Below, one piece after another: positions 46,882-59,851 of a DNA stretch of 64,000 nt (position 1 is its first letter; every line of letters begins with the position of its first letter). This stretch comes from Caenorhabditis remanei. Taxonomy: Eukaryota; Nematoda; Chromadorea; Rhabditida; Rhabditidae. The notes beneath the pieces are model-generated. The model saw only the letters and a program-made list of their open reading frames with translations, was not told where the DNA came from and did not search any database. The position numbers were made by a program, and so were the translations under genes. Location of the stretch: NCBI RefSeq assembly GCF_010183535.1, contig NC_071331.1:17236001-17300000 (forward strand), written 5' to 3'.

Positions 46882-49872
46882 CTAACGATTCAACACCGAT
46901 GAGAAACCGGGAGGTGGTGGAACATGTGCTGATCGCAGACTGTTCTCATGCGACCAACGAGCCATCGAGCTATCATCCATAAATCTGACATTCACGTTAG
47001 GTAACAACGCTTTGAAGGCATCTTGTGCTGACTGTGGTTGTTGTGATTCCTGTTGCAGCATGTGGTTTCCCATTCCAAACAATCCCATACTCTGTTGCTG
47101 ATGGTGCTGTTGTTGTGATTGTTGTTGTGACAAATGGGAAGGCGTCTGTTGCATCGAGGAGGATCTGTTTGAACCTGGAGCTCCAAGACCTGGTGGTGGT
47201 GCCATTCCAAAAGGTACTCGCTGTTGCATCATATCATTGTACATGTATGAGTTCAGTCCTGAATACATCTGTTGCTGCTGTGCTTGTTGTTGTGCCTGCT
47301 GCTGCTGTTGCTGCTGATGATGTTGTTGTTGCTGTTGCTGCTGGCGATTGAACAATTCTTGTAGGAGACTAGATGGCTGTGACGATTGGGACTGTTGTTG
47401 TTGTTGTGGAGAATGATGCTGCATCTGGAACGAACGAACAGTTTGAAGTAATTAGTGAGGATTAACTTACATTAGCAAATGGATGTGAAAAGTTTTGTGC
47501 TTGTTCATATTGTCTTTGCTGTTGTTGTTGTTGCTGCTGTTGCTGCTGCTGTTGTTGTTGTTGCTGTTGCGACATCATTCTACTGAACATATAATCCTGT
47601 TGCCTGCTCATATCTGCTGCATACTGTTGTTGCTGATGTTGTTGTTGCGCATGTAACTGATGAAGGAACGAGTGATCTTGGTGCTGTTGTAATGGGTGGT
47701 GATGGTGATGTGACTGTTGATGATTGTGTTGTTGGAACTGTTGAACTGCAGGCTGCCGCTGCTCCGGCATCTGACCAAACAATCTGGAACTGGAGATAAT
47801 TAGTTTCTGTTTCATATTGCTCAAACTTACTGCTTCAACACATCCATCGAATTATTTGATGATGGTGGTGGGATCTGCTCCTGCTCTTCTCGCAGTAATG
47901 CTGACAATCCCTTCGATGATTCGGTGAACGGATCGAAACCGAGATCATCGTCTGAATTGAACCTGCCAAGACCTGGTGGAGGGCTCGGTTCTCTTTTGAA
48001 CGAATTTGTGTTTGATGATTGTGTGCCAAATAAAGATTGAGAGTTGAATGCGTCCATTTTAAACGTAGAAAACAAGGTGGATGGTTCGACAATTGTATCA
48101 GCAGGTGGCTGAGCAGTCGATATTCCGAGCAATGCTTCCCAACCCATAAGAGGTGCTGGTGCTTCTTGATGTTTGGCAGGTGCAGGAATTCCGGTGTGAA
48201 TATAATCGTTTTCTGAGAATGACGACCGGTCCAGCCGGTCTTCATTCACATCCAGTTTTGCCATGAGCTCATTTACATCGCCTCTGAAAAATAATTTTAA
48301 TGACAGCAAGGTCATATATGAAAATTAAATCACAACAAACCTATTTATGTCATCTTCGAATTCGTTTTCATTTCCTTCTGGATCTGTCGGAGGTGTATTA
48401 CTTGGTGCAACAGAAACTTCATCTCGTTCTGACCACTGTCGTTCTCTGGCATTTGCATTACTCCTTCTACTGCTTATTGTCTCATCTGCTGGATTTGACG
48501 GGGCTGGATCATCAATAGACTGAAAGGAATGTTTATTTTTTCTATTAAAACTAGAAATGTATACATTGCTTGTGTTTGTTGAATTTGCGTCGTCCTCTGG
48601 TTCCTCAACTGAGTTCTGTGTCGGTGAGCCTGAATGTTCTCAAATTTCAATAGAATCAATAATTTCAGTTTATTTTCTTACCTGATCGCTCAACGTCTGC
48701 AACAGCATTGGAATTTTCCGTGGGAGGCCGTCTGGTCGGTGATGAATTTGCCCTGAAAATAAATTTCTAGTTTTTCTTTCTTCTTTCTCATCAATCGATC
48801 GTACGCTGGTGCTAATATTTTGTCAAGTTGTGATGCAAGTGATGATTGTGGAGGTGGTGCCCGGCTATTCATTGATTCGATTAATCGTCTCTCATATTCT
48901 GTGTGTTTTCCCAAATGCATATCATCCTTAGTGAAACTTATTTCAGGTTCAGCATTTTCGTGTAAATACATACATTCCTATAAAAGAATGATTACATAAA
49001 ATGCGGAGGATGGAGTAGTTACGAACACCAACCGGTTTGAAACACTTCCGACTATTCAAGAACGAAGAACAATATTTGGTTGTCCCAAGTGACGCCTTCA
49101 CTAACCTACCATCCAGCATTGAGTTGTGTACACCCTGAATTCAATGAAGATACTATTTGTGAGAGAGAAAGAGTATGAAAACTTACTTGAATGGCTCGAA
49201 GTGCATCATCAACCCGTTTATACGTCACATAGGCCGTATGACTTGGTGGAAGATGTGGCGCTGGAAGTGAAGCCTTTTCACTTGTCACTATCTTCTGAAT
49301 TTTTCCGTAACGACCAAAATATTCGTTCTTTTTCAATATTTCGGCATCGGAAACTCGAGGTGACAATCCTACGACATAGACAAGATTTTTCTGCAACACT
49401 CGATAGTTACACAGATATTGTCGGGCATCAGATAATTTCATCTTTTCCGCCTGTTTTTTCATTCGCTTTTCATCTTTATGCTTCCGCACATCGTCGCTGG
49501 TCATTGGCTGAAAAAATCAATCCAATCTAGTGAATGACAAGAGGCTTTCTAAAAAAAACAAACCTTGAAGTTGACAGGGTCCTCAGGGTATGGCTGCCGA
49601 CAAGCCGGACATAATCCATTCTCGTCGGTTCGTATACGATGCCAGCAAAACCGGCAAATCTGAATACAAAATATTATTTTATTAAAAACAATTTTTTTAC
49701 CTGGTACTCGCACTTGCATGGATAAAAATTGATGTCATCCAGTTCGAGGGTTTCCATGCACAGAGGGCACTGAAATTTTCTTAGCTTAGATACATTTTAA
49801 AAGTGTACAGTGTTCTGGAACAGGATAAGTACTAACTTCCTTATCGGACGCTTCATCGCTGGAGGTTGACAT
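46882..49872 (-). CDS. ntl-4: CNOT4/Not4 RING E3 ligase of the CCR4-NOT complex
   Basis: Not4-type E3 ubiquitin ligase linked to the CCR4-NOT complex in mRNA decay and translation quality control (family knowledge). Exon 1 (49837-49872) gives MSTSSDEASDKE. The next exons encode a C4C4 RING: CPLCMETLELDDINFYPC, then KCEYQICRFCWHRI and GLCPACRQPY. A short coiled linker (RKHKDEKRMKKQAEKMKL) leads to an RRM (NLVYVVGLSPRVSDAEI, then YFGRYGKIQKI) and a CCCH finger (YCSSFLNSRKCFKPECM, YLHE). These four parts in this order define the family. The C-terminal half (48300-46882) is disordered, with repeated PPPG(F/L) motifs and long glutamine/histidine runs including about 19 consecutive Q near 47520-47570. 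It ends PPPGFSSVLNR. No transmembrane or signal sequence. Confidence 0.93.
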
Positions 49873-51101
49873 TTCTTGGGCGAGAAGAAAACAAGTGAGG
49901 ATTGAGAGTATGAACACTGAAAAAAGAATTGAAAAGGGGCTAGACTTCAAACGAAAGACGAGAGACGAAAAGTGCAGCAGGGCCAATTGGTCAATCGATA
50001 AATTGTGAGAGAAAAGGAAATGTGAAAGCCGCAGAGAAACGTAGTCGAAAAAGAGGAAAGAGTAGGAAAACGAAATTGGTTGGGAGAATTCAGATGCTGA
50101 AAGCAAAAACGATTTCTAGGAGCCAAGAGAAAAGCACAATCGAGCCGGAAATCTAGACGTTGCGGAAACGAGATTTCGCTTCTGCGCACGAATCGCATAT
50201 CGCTACGCAGATTTGATTACACCGATAAGATATGTGTTCTATAGCGGCAGAAAGACCGATGACTTAATCGATCCGTTTTCTTTACTTTCTTTCGCCACAT
50301 AGCTAAATGTTTCCGTTACTTAAAACACTATTCTTCGCTAGTCAAACGCGCCTATAGTGAAAGCATCTTCCGCAATGAGTCACCAAAATCAATATATCGA
50401 CTTTAGATGACCACCTTTCAGTTTTCTCTGAAATAGAAAAGAATATAATATTTATATTCGGAACATCAGGTATATCGTGCTTCCAGTAGAATCTGTTCAG
50501 AAACATTTTAAGTGAGTAAAGACGAAAGTAACTCTTTTCTCGAAACTTCTCGACGTTAAAACCATCCAAAAGACGACTGGAATTGCCGAAATTATTGGTA
50601 GGCGTCGACGTTCGTCACAAGACATCAACAAAAATTGAATTGTGTCCTCTTTGACTTCGTTTACTCGCTAAAAATTGCAGGAGAACCAAATCACGTGACG
50701 ATAGAAGGCGCCTCTTTCCAGTCTTTTTTCTGGCTCCTCTCTCACACTAACAATATAGTTTTTACATCATTCGAAAGCTCTTGAAACTGGCTTTCCAATG
50801 TTTTCAAAATTATCAGAATTCATTGAGTTTGAGTCAACGAACGGAGCCGACAAAGAATTATTGATGGGCTGCGCGATAGAAAGCGAGACGAGGGGTCGAA
50901 GTGGAAGAAAAGAGAAGAGAAGGAGGCCGTGGCGAGACCCGCGGCGTGTTATAATACATGTGCCTTTGACTCGGCGTCTCTCGCTACGGTACCACTGAAA
51001 TAAACTGCCGCCAGGTTATCTTCCAATTGCGAATACTTATCGGAAATTCTACCTAAATTCCAGACACTTTCCTAGTTTTTTATAGGTAAAAGAAATCAAT
51101 T
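49873..51101. promoter_or_regulatory. Divergent promoter between ntl-4 and the ZC3HC1 homologue
   Basis: About 1.2 kb. It contains CGTGGCGAGACCC at 50928-50940, the same block as in the rps-2 and LLPH/xpo-3 promoters, followed by a degenerate TGCCTTTGACTCGGCG. A TTTTTATAG acceptor at about 51078-51086 probably receives a spliced leader for the plus-strand gene. No gene seen. Confidence 0.5.
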
Positions 51102-52653
51102 ATGGAGGTCGACTCGGCGAACAGTCGCCACGCCGCTCTTCTGAAACGAAAAGCCACTGATTCGATCAATGAGATTCTCAATTATGGACAATCTTCAACT
51201 AGTCCACAGAAAAGGTTTGTTCTGACTGTTTTGCCACGTCGAAACGGTTTTATTCAGGACGAAAAAGACAGCACATCACAAAATTCGAGATATTGATGCG
51301 TACAAAAAGATCATCAAAACATATAAGGTAATTGATAGCAGTCACCGTCATCCACAGTTTCTGGTTCGGCTTGACCAGTTCTCCCAAACACCAAAAGGTT
51401 TGAGAATCTGGTGCTCTTGAGCTTCAAGATATTCAGCATTCAAAAATTATTGATTTATCGGGTCAACACAAACTTAGCTTTGGAGCTAAATGATACAAAA
51501 GAAAAGGATTCTGATAGAAGTATCTCAAAGTTCGAACCTGATAGAGAAGTAAACAAAACATTTTTCATAAATTAACTCAATTTTCCGAGTTTTATTGATC
51601 TTTTCCAGGCACCCACGTGGTACGGATGTGCGGTCACTCCACGTGATCTCGCTGACTTCGGATGGGCTTGTGTCAAGAAAGACTGTGTGCAATGTGTAGA
51701 ATGTGAACAATATCTGAATACATCTCTTCCAAATATATGCAAAGTATCATTCAATGTCTACAATTCATCTCTTCAGTGAGTGATGCTCCGTCAACGAGTT
51801 AAAACTGATTTTTATTCAGAGATATTCACCAGAAACTTACGACAGCACACCGAACAACGTGTAAGCTTCGAACAGGTGCACCACCGTTCCGGATCACAGA
51901 ACCAAGTTCGAAGGAAATTATGGAAGGAGTTCAGGGAAGACTCACTGATATCAAAAATATTGAAGAAGACGAATTCAAAGTGGTTGGTTAAAACACTTGG
52001 AAACACAAAAATCGATTTAATTATTCAGGATATTCCATCAGATTTAAATCTGCCGAAGCTGGAAGGCGTTTCAGATAAATTTATGTATGTAGCAATTCTT
52101 GGATGGTTCGTTTCGAAACCAAAAAGAGGAGCTCTCATTTTCGGCTGCGATTATTGTGCTCGAGAGTTGGCAATAAGGTTTGTGACATCGGACAATAGGT
52201 TAAGAATGTTGCATTGGTTTGACAAATCAATAAATCACAAGCAATTTAAGAACTGTAATATCTATATCTAACAATTAAAAAAAAAATATATATATATATG
52301 AATTCCTGTTCCCAAGTCCTTGTAGTTCCAGAACCGGAAACAAATTTGATGCGATTCACAATCACGAACGCTGGTGTCCACGTATCGATTCAGATGAACA
52401 TGGAGAGACGAGTTGGCAGTCTGATATTAATATTGTTATGAATACAAAGAATTACTTTCCTCATCATAATAAGGTACGTTTTCGTTTATTCTGATCCGAT
52501 TGATTGGTCAGTATGCAGAAAAACTTATTGATTATATTTTTTCAGTATCATGGATCAGCAATCTACCGAGAGGCAATGGCTGCTCGCCGTCTCCTTGATA
52601 ATTCTTTGTCAACCATCATTTCTCCTAGTCTTATTACTCCTCCCAGTTCATAA
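51102..52653 (+). CDS. ZC3HC1/NIPA-like C3HC zinc-finger protein
   Basis: Homologue of NIPA/ZC3HC1 (yeast Pml39), a protein of the nuclear-pore basket (family knowledge). Seven exons, 51102-51214, 51258-51327, 51609-51775, 51820-51982, 52029-52177, 52332-52473 and 52546-52653, give 303 residues. The C3HC domain starts at DIDAYKKIIKTYK and runs across the 281 bp intron into APTWYGCAVTPRDLADFGW, then KKDCVQCVECEQYL, then HQKLTTAHRTTC. The second, Rsm1-like half has YVAILGWFVSKPKRGA, then FGCDYCARELAI and FDAIQNHERWCPRI, matching the H..WCPW ending of the human protein. It ends ITPPSS. The coding-looking text inside the 281 bp intron cannot be spliced in phase, so I left it out. Confidence 0.88.
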
Positions 52654-53365
52654 GTTCTACCTCATCGCTTAATTTTCTACGTCCCGTCGTTCGTCCAGTG
52701 CCTAATTCCTATGGATCGTCTAGTTTTTGCCGTTGTTTTGTTCTTCATTGTGTTTCTATCTCCTTCAATAGGTTCCACTCAGCTTATCACCTCATCTGAA
52801 CAGTTTACGTTTTATAAGAAAAATAAGTCCCCAGTTATCATTATATTTTTGGCCTATTTTCACCTTATTATTCTTCTTTTGATCTGCCTTATCAGTTCCT
52901 CTCATTCAAAATGCACGACGTGCTGGTCACGATGAGATTTTCGCTTTATTGGGAATCTATCGTTCTCAACGTGTACAGCTTACCGTCCTTTCAACCAAAC
53001 CTCGGCAAAATCGACCACAGACGGGTCAAGATCGTCTTTTCGTTTTCAAACATCGCTTTCCTTCCAAACCTTTCCCCTCATCTGTGCTCTAATTTGAGAC
53101 GAAAATCGATTCAATTCAAATTCATTATTATTAGTCTTTGTCTCGTGCCTTTTTTCTTTCACACAAACCGCTGCTTCATCATTTCTTCACGGTTTCCATT
53201 TCAATAAATATAATATTCACTTGAAAACTATTATTCTATTCATTTCAACTGAAAACAAAGAAAGAGAAGAAGAAATCAAAGGGAGAAAAGATTGAGCAAA
53301 GTTTCGAATGTAAGAAGAGAATTTAAGTACCCATGAATTGTGAGGTGACGGGGAATGAAAAAAAA
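52654..53365. other. Intergenic between converging genes
   Basis: About 710 bp. Plus-strand frames at 52711-53207 begin with a hydrophobic stretch, but lie directly after the ZC3HC1-like stop without promoter or acceptor and look like 3' UTR. AATAAA near 53205-53212 is a likely poly(A) signal. Confidence 0.5.
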
Positions 53366-56360
53366 TTATTTGGAGGATCCAAACGCTTTAGCAAGAATTC
53401 CATTCCGTTTCACTGTTCCAGACATTTTCCGTTCGCTCGCAACAGTTGTGGATGGACCAGCTGGAAATATACAAGTTATAATAAGAAACTCGAATCTCAA
53501 TACATCAAAAAAAAAAGATCTGAAATCAGTGAATAAGAATACTATGCAAAAACATGCCAATTCTAGTTGTAACAACTCCAGTTGTCGATGAATGCATTCC
53601 TCCATTCATCGTACTTCTTCGTATTGGAGCAGATGAAATCGGAGGATTGTTGTTGGGTTCTCTGGGAAGACTTGAACTTCTTTTAGCCATTGCAGTTGAA
53701 TATGCAGGTGGACTTGATGATACAACTGAAGATTTACAACACTACGAATATGACTACTTCACGAATAAGCAAAATAAGAGAAGGTGCAAAAAGGGAAAAG
53801 AAGAAGAGAACTCACCATTCATCGATTGAATCGCTGCTTCTAATTTTTCTAGCTCTGGAGATAATGGCATCACAGCTGACGTATTTGTTATAACTGAAGT
53901 TGTTGTGGTTGTTGCAGATTGTGGTCGACGAACTGATGTGGAGGAAACGCCCATTACTGGTGTCTTTTTCACTGGAGAACTCATTGTACGGGGTCTGAAA
54001 AAAACACTTGGAATCAGATGGCATTCATCTACTTAGGCACACGCAAAAAGTGAAAATTACTGTAACCATATAGTCCCAGAATCCAATATTAGTTTCCAAG
54101 CAGGTATTCTTTTATAAAGAATCTACTTTTTCAGATAAACACTTTTCCTAGGATTTGAAATAAGTGTTCTGAAAGTTTTTTTCACTGAATGTTGTTATTC
54201 GAATCAAAGAAATTTATATTTGCAATATCTTTTCAGTATACAAATTTGAAAAACAGAATCAAGAGAACTTACGGATTCGAACTGGAAGAAGACAGGTTTC
54301 CAATTGACATGCGTGGAGCCGGAGCAGTAGAAATTGGTGGTGGAGCTCTCGGAAGACGACTTTTCTCAGTTGGAAATGTACTCGAATTCGGAATTCGGGC
54401 AGCTGGAGGAGCTGTTGGTGGACGTGGAGTTGTCACTGATTTAGCTCCACGATTAGCCATTACCAAGGATCCGACGTCTGGGGTTAGTTGGGGAAGTTGA
54501 TGCTAGAAACAGAGAAAACAAATCGATTGTTTCAGAATCAATCGAGTTACTTACCCCAGGTTTATCAATTGACATTTTAGCTCCAGTCAACGTGAGATTT
54601 CTTCTAAGCATCTGAAGATCCACTTCTTGTCCTCTCACAGTTTCACGGAGACTCATGTTCTCATTCTTCATCATTTTTTGAGTTTTCGTTAAGGACTCTC
54701 TTTCAGATCTCAAAAAAGTGACCTCCTTTTTCAGTTCCTCGATTAGTTCTCGCTCGTTCAATGCGTTAGAAGGACCAGCTGAAACTATTTTAGTTTGGAA
54801 TTTTGGATTAAAGTTAAGGAAATCAATTTTATTGAAATAAAATGAAAATATCCTAAATTCTAAACCCCAGTTCCCAGTCAGTATTGGTTCTCAAAGTTCT
54901 CAATTCAGAATTTCCTATTTACAAATGTATCGGACGCAATTATTCCAAATGTTTGATCCTCGATTATTTCAATTTGAGAATAATTTCATGAGAGAGATTA
55001 ATATAAAGAAGTGGTCAACTACTAAAATGAATTTAGATCTTTTGATCTACATTCTCTAGGAATTGGAACTATCAGAACTATTTCATCTTCTCAAAGTTTT
55101 CTTTTTTCCTTTCTTCAACCACCCCAAAACTGTTTTTTGGCAGATACAGTAATCCGTAGCCAACTCACGTTTATTAGGATCCGATTGATTCTGAAGCATC
55201 AACTGCTCAGCTTTGACTCTCAATTCATGCATCTTTAATAACATCTGTTTTCTTTCTTGTATCAAATACAAAACGATTGATTCGTGTCGTTTCTTCTCAT
55301 TTCCAAGTGTCATTTCCATTTTATCCTTTGCAATTTCTGCTTTTCGTTTCTCTTCAATGTGAAATTCAATTTGTTGTTGAAGTTGATTTCTTTCTTTTTC
55401 CAAGTGAGCAACCAGGTCATCTCCTTGTTTTGCATAACTGAAAAATGAACATTTTGGTTGATTTCAGATGAATTTTTGACCGCACCGTATCTTGGCTTCT
55501 CTATCAGATTCCAGCTTTTTCACCAATTTGTATTGTTTCTTTTCGAGGGCGACGAGAAGCTGAAATTCATTTTATTACAGTAATAAAATATTACTGAAAT
55601 TGTAATGAAGATTTTCCATCGGTTTTTAATTCTTCTTCCAACGATATCATAAAACTTTTATAACTTTCTCACTCACCACAGCTGCATTTCTCTGCGATTT
55701 CTTTTGAACCGACATCATTTTGTCCAGCTGATCCACCTGTGATTCGTACATCTGAACTATTTTCTCCTCATCAATTTGTTCATCAGTAATTGCAGAATCT
55801 CTTCTTAATGCAGCAAACGGATCATTCATGTTCAACTTTCCATATTTCGCTTCCGAGAGTAAAATTTTCGTTCTTTCCTTCTTCAAATGATCAATTACAT
55901 CTTCTCTAGCTTGGACTTCTCCCTCCATAAATGAGAGAAGTTTCATCAATTCATCACTTGAGAAATCATTCACACGTGGTTCTTCATTCAGGTTATCATA
56001 TTCTGCATGGTTTTTTCGATTCGGTGGGAGTACTAGCTTCTGGAAGAATTATTTCAGAATATTGAGTACAGATTTCCAAATTTCTGATTTCGGATTCTCA
56101 GAATTTCGTTCCAAAAATTTCAGAATATAGAATTTCAAAATTTGAGAATACTATTTTTCTTCCACCTGTTTTTTTATGAAAAAAATTTCGAGAAAAAGTT
56201 TTATTTCCAAACTAGTTTTAGGAAATATCACATTTTCTACCAGAATCCAAACTTTGACTGAAAGTTTTGCATGACAAATTCGAATTGTTTTGAGATTGAT
56301 ACTCACTTTAGAGGTAGATTGGAAAGTAGGATCAAAATTATCCTCAAGCAAATTTGGCAT
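53366..56360 (-). CDS. CTTNBP2 N-terminal-like coiled-coil protein
   Basis: Homologue of the cortactin-binding protein 2 (CTTNBP2, CTTNBP2NL, FILIP1) family, which in animals binds actin regulators and the STRIPAK complex (family knowledge). Exon 1 is 56307-56360 (MPNLLEDNFDPTFQSTSK) and exon 2 is 55677-56039. The family block is clear: FSSDELMKLLSFMEGEVQAR, then DPFAALRRDSAI. A long coiled coil continues in exons 55486-55559, 55169-55437 (GDDLVAHLEKERNQLQQQIE) and 54557-54783 (ERELIEELKKEVTFLRSE). The C-terminal third is proline/serine/threonine-rich (TTPRPPTAPPAARIP). The last exons at about 53540-53990 and 53366-53460 end KAFGSSK. The final splice (CATA|GTATTC) is inferred from phase. Confidence 0.85.
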
Positions 56361-57703
56361 TATTGGCAAAAGCACGGCAAACGCCGTGAAGCAAATGAAA
56401 TCTGGAAAAAAACAAAACGAATTAGGGAAAAAGAAAAGAGGAAAAACGGACAAGGAAAGAAGCAAATTTAATATTTTGATGGTGAGAAAAAAAACAAGAA
56501 GAAGAATAAAAAGAAGGAGAAGAAGAACGTGGATAAAACAGAGTCAGACTGGACAGAAAGGATTCAAGTGTGTAACTTCTTTTCTGCCTATTTCAAAGTG
56601 ATTGCTCAAAAGTATAAAATATTGAAGAGACGCAGGCAGTGTTGTCGGTTGAAGGATATATGCTCCCGCGTCGTCTCGCTTCGGGCTCTCACATGTCGAG
56701 AGGCTCCATTGGCTCCGCTCCAAGCGGGTGATGACACTTGTGAAAGAGTACTGGACACTATGATATTGGAGAAGATAACGAGTTTTTGGGGGTGGGAATG
56801 ATGAGGGAAAGGGATGTTCGCAATTTCCGAAAAGCACAGAGTTCAAGAGCACTTTGTAATGAAATCAGCTGACAAATTGATAAATAAAAAGAGAAAACGA
56901 AATGAATTTTGGAAACAAACGAACCTGAAATATGAAGAAGAGTTGTGTATATATGTGTGTGCTAAAGAGCTTGTGAACACTATTTGTATAAGATGACCAA
57001 AAAACAAATAGACCGAGAACAAGGCTATCTAGAGGTGACCCAAATCCTGCAGCTACTGCACTAATTAGCTAGGAGAATAGATATATGTCTACCAAATAAA
57101 ACAAAGTTATAACAAACTTGCAGTTCTCCAATTTCATCAAATTAATGGCAGAAAAAAAAGTATGCATACTGTACTTGGTTTCGGAGTTGGAAGCTCTGTG
57201 AAATATGAATCAAGCTATAATTGGTTGGTTGGCTTTTATTAATAGAAAGAATTTAACCTCTTCAATATGGTAAACATAATTTATTACTTTCTGAACTATT
57301 CTTAAAACTCAATATTTTAGTTTTAAGGAAATAAATAGTTACTATTTATTTGTGCTGTGAATGTAAATGGTGTTCGCATATGTGACATCAGGATAACATG
57401 CTTTTTTTTTAAATTCCAGAAACTTAGTAAAATTGTAAAACAATCCAGCTTACTCACCCCGAAAATATTCAGAACCTGGAAAAAATCAATGAATCTTCAA
57501 ATTCTGAATCGAAGATCAACTTTTATGGATGTTTCAAACTTCTCTGTGAAAATCTTTCTTTTACGATGTTAATTAACTATTTTATGTTATCAACAAGTGG
57601 GAAGACATGCAGAAGCGTTTTTTAAACTGGCGGTCATCGGCAAAGCGATAAGAAAACGTCTGGTGACGTCACTAAAAGTAGCTGACCACTTTGCGCGTAA
57701 AAT
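56361..57703. other. Divergent region between the CTTNBP2-like gene and arp-11
   Basis: About 1.3 kb. It includes repeat copy A (56955-57492), described separately. The rest is AT-rich with a few GC-rich blocks near 56660-56720 and 57660-57700, the latter close to the arp-11 start. No gene seen. Confidence 0.5.
56955..57492 (+). repeat. Copy A of a ~540 bp direct duplication flanking arp-11
   Basis: Matches copy B (59852-60388) in the same orientation along its whole length with small substitutions and indels. Shared strings include AGATGACCAAAAAACAAATA (one difference in B), GACCGAGAACAAGGCTATCT and CCGAAAATATTCAGAACC. No open frame is conserved between the copies. Confidence 0.85.
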
Positions 57704-59616
57704 ATGAGACATTCGGGTACGCAACTCGCCGCGGTGTTTGCACACATTTTTGAAGAAATTTTTTAATGCAATTTCTTGAAATTTATTTAATTCATTGAAA
57801 AGTATAATTATATTGAAAGTCTAATATCTAGCACAAATAACGATGCGTAGATTTAAATCTCAAACAACAAATAACTCCATAAACAGTATATTGTGTTTCA
57901 GCTGTCAAACTGGCGTCGAGCGTTCAGGCAACTTTGGAGTCGCTGAAAGCGGCCCGAAGAAGTAATTCAGGAGTCTCAACTGCATCAGATCTATCAGTTT
58001 CTTCAACTGCTCTTTCTCAACTTATCACCACAATTGATAATGGAAAAAGTGCAGTTGTCGTGGAAGTTGGAAGCAAACTCACCAAGTAAGAGTTACTCTC
58101 ATAAGTTTGAATTAGGATTACAATATTAACTCTCTGCAGAATTGGATGTGCTGGCGAAATAAATCCCCGGCATGTAATCCGAACGGAATATACTGAAGAA
58201 TCAGGAGAGGTGATAAAATCTGACGAGATACTCGCGTTGAATGACCGGAAAAGTGCTTTGAAACCTATCGAGTATTATGAAGATCTTCTTCACAAATTCC
58301 TGAGAATCGCTTTCTTGAAGTGAGTTCATGCAACATTGTTTTTGTTTGCAGCTTTTTTTATTTGAAAAAAAACCGGATGTTTATGAACTCTCCTCGATTA
58401 AAAAAAAATATTATATAATGTTCAGAGTCCTCGCACCATCGGATCGGCCCGTTATTGTCGTAGAAAGTATGTTCATGTCAGAAGATCTCCGAAATGCGAT
58501 GACTAAGGTGATTGTCGAAAAACTCCGATGCAAATCATTGATGTTCATGCCATCCCATGTTTGTTCTACATTCCCATTCAATACACAAAATGCTTTTGTC
58601 GTAGATATAGGTCATTCCGAATGTGTGGCAGTTCCAGTTAGTTCAATTAATAGTCGAACTCCATTGATATTTTGAGTTGCAGGTTATTGAAGGTGTGACG
58701 ATGCTCAATGAGTTCGAATCGGCTCGATCGATTTGCGGACGACAATTAGAACGAAGAGTTCGAGAATTGTTAGAAAAATACGGACAAATGGAAGAGCTGA
58801 GTGGAGAAAGAAGAACGCTTACAGAATCTGACTGGGAGGATATTGATGTAATGATTTTCTTCTGAAAACATTAATAATTTATCACTTTTAGAGAATTCGA
58901 CTCATCGAGACGCTCAGCTTATCGTTGATTTGTTTGGATAAAGAAAGAGCTCAAAAGTGGAAAGAATGGGAAGAAGCAGAAGGAGAAAAGCCATCAATCG
59001 AAAATTTATGCAAAGAAAAAACGGTTCCAATCAACGGGAAAAGTATTGTTGTGCCGCCCGTTGTTTTGTTAGTAAAATGAATCAACAACTTGGAAAATTA
59101 CATACTTTCAGCGAAACGGCCATTGAAATTTTCTTCGACGAGTCACTAAACCCCAATTCTTTCGACTTGAGTCTTCCGAAAATTCTTCATAAAGTAGTTT
59201 CAAAGGTTTGTCTGATAATCAAATCTGAAGTTTAATCACGGTCTTACAGTGTCCCATCGATATCCGTCGGAAGCTATTTCCCAATATTCTTCTTGCAGGC
59301 GGAGTTTCTACAATTCCAGGGCTTATGAAAAGAATAGAGGTAACAACATAAAAATCTATTTTTCCAGAAAACATTTCGAATTTTTCAGCAAGAAATTAAT
59401 GAAATTGACGAAAAAAACGGCACCAAGTATACGGAAGTTGTGAAATTCTATCAATTTTCTGAAATCAAGAACTCTCCTCTATTCGTTTCGTGGGTTGGAG
59501 CAAGTCTTCTTGGATCTCTTCGAGAAACGATTGAACGGAAGAGTCTGACATTGGAACAATGGAAAGCTGGAAAATTGGCAGCCGATTGGACTGATATGAT
59601 TGTAAAAGCCCGCTGA
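57704..59616 (+). CDS. arp-11: ARP-11/Arp10 actin-related protein of dynactin
   Basis: Actin-related protein of the dynactin pointed-end complex, which works with dynein (family knowledge for Arp10/Arp11). Exon 1 is tiny (57704-57716, MRHS plus one base) and spliced in phase to 57902-58085; then 58140-58319, 58436-58636, 58683-58847, from 58892, and further exons to the stop at 59614-59616. Actin-fold marks: AVVVEVGSKLTKIGCAGE (nucleotide-loop strand), NAFVVDIGHSECVAVPV (phosphate 2 region) and ILLAGGVSTIPGLMKRIE (adenosine motif), then PLFVSWVGASLLGSL near the C-terminus. The sequence is diverged from actin, as known for this subunit. The first exon is inferred from an ATG with a GTACGC donor in correct phase. 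The gene lies between two direct repeat copies. Confidence 0.88.
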
Positions 59617-59851
59617 AACAACAAATATTCGGTTCAATTATTGTATTTGCATGTGAATAATTCTAGCTTTATCATTCATTTATTTATTTATTTGATTAAA
59701 TATATCAAGACAGGTACGAAAAAAGTTTCGGAACGTGCAAACCCATGACAAAAATGTACATTCTTTGGAGCTGTGAAAAGAGGAAATGGGTAAAATTTAG
59801 ATTCAACCTAACAATTTTTCACTAGATTCAACAACAGCAACATCAATATGT

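Noticed and set aside
47025..47351. Plus-strand open frame rich in valine and alanine
   Set aside because: It is the complement of the CAG/CAA glutamine repeats of ntl-4, which keep the opposite frames open.
51328..51608. Coding-looking stretches inside the ZC3HC1-like intron
   Set aside because: They cannot be spliced in phase to both neighbours, whereas direct joining of 51327 to 51609 gives the expected domain without a gap.
52711..53207. Plus-strand frames with a hydrophobic start
   Set aside because: Located in the 3' flank of the ZC3HC1-like gene with no acceptor, promoter or family similarity.
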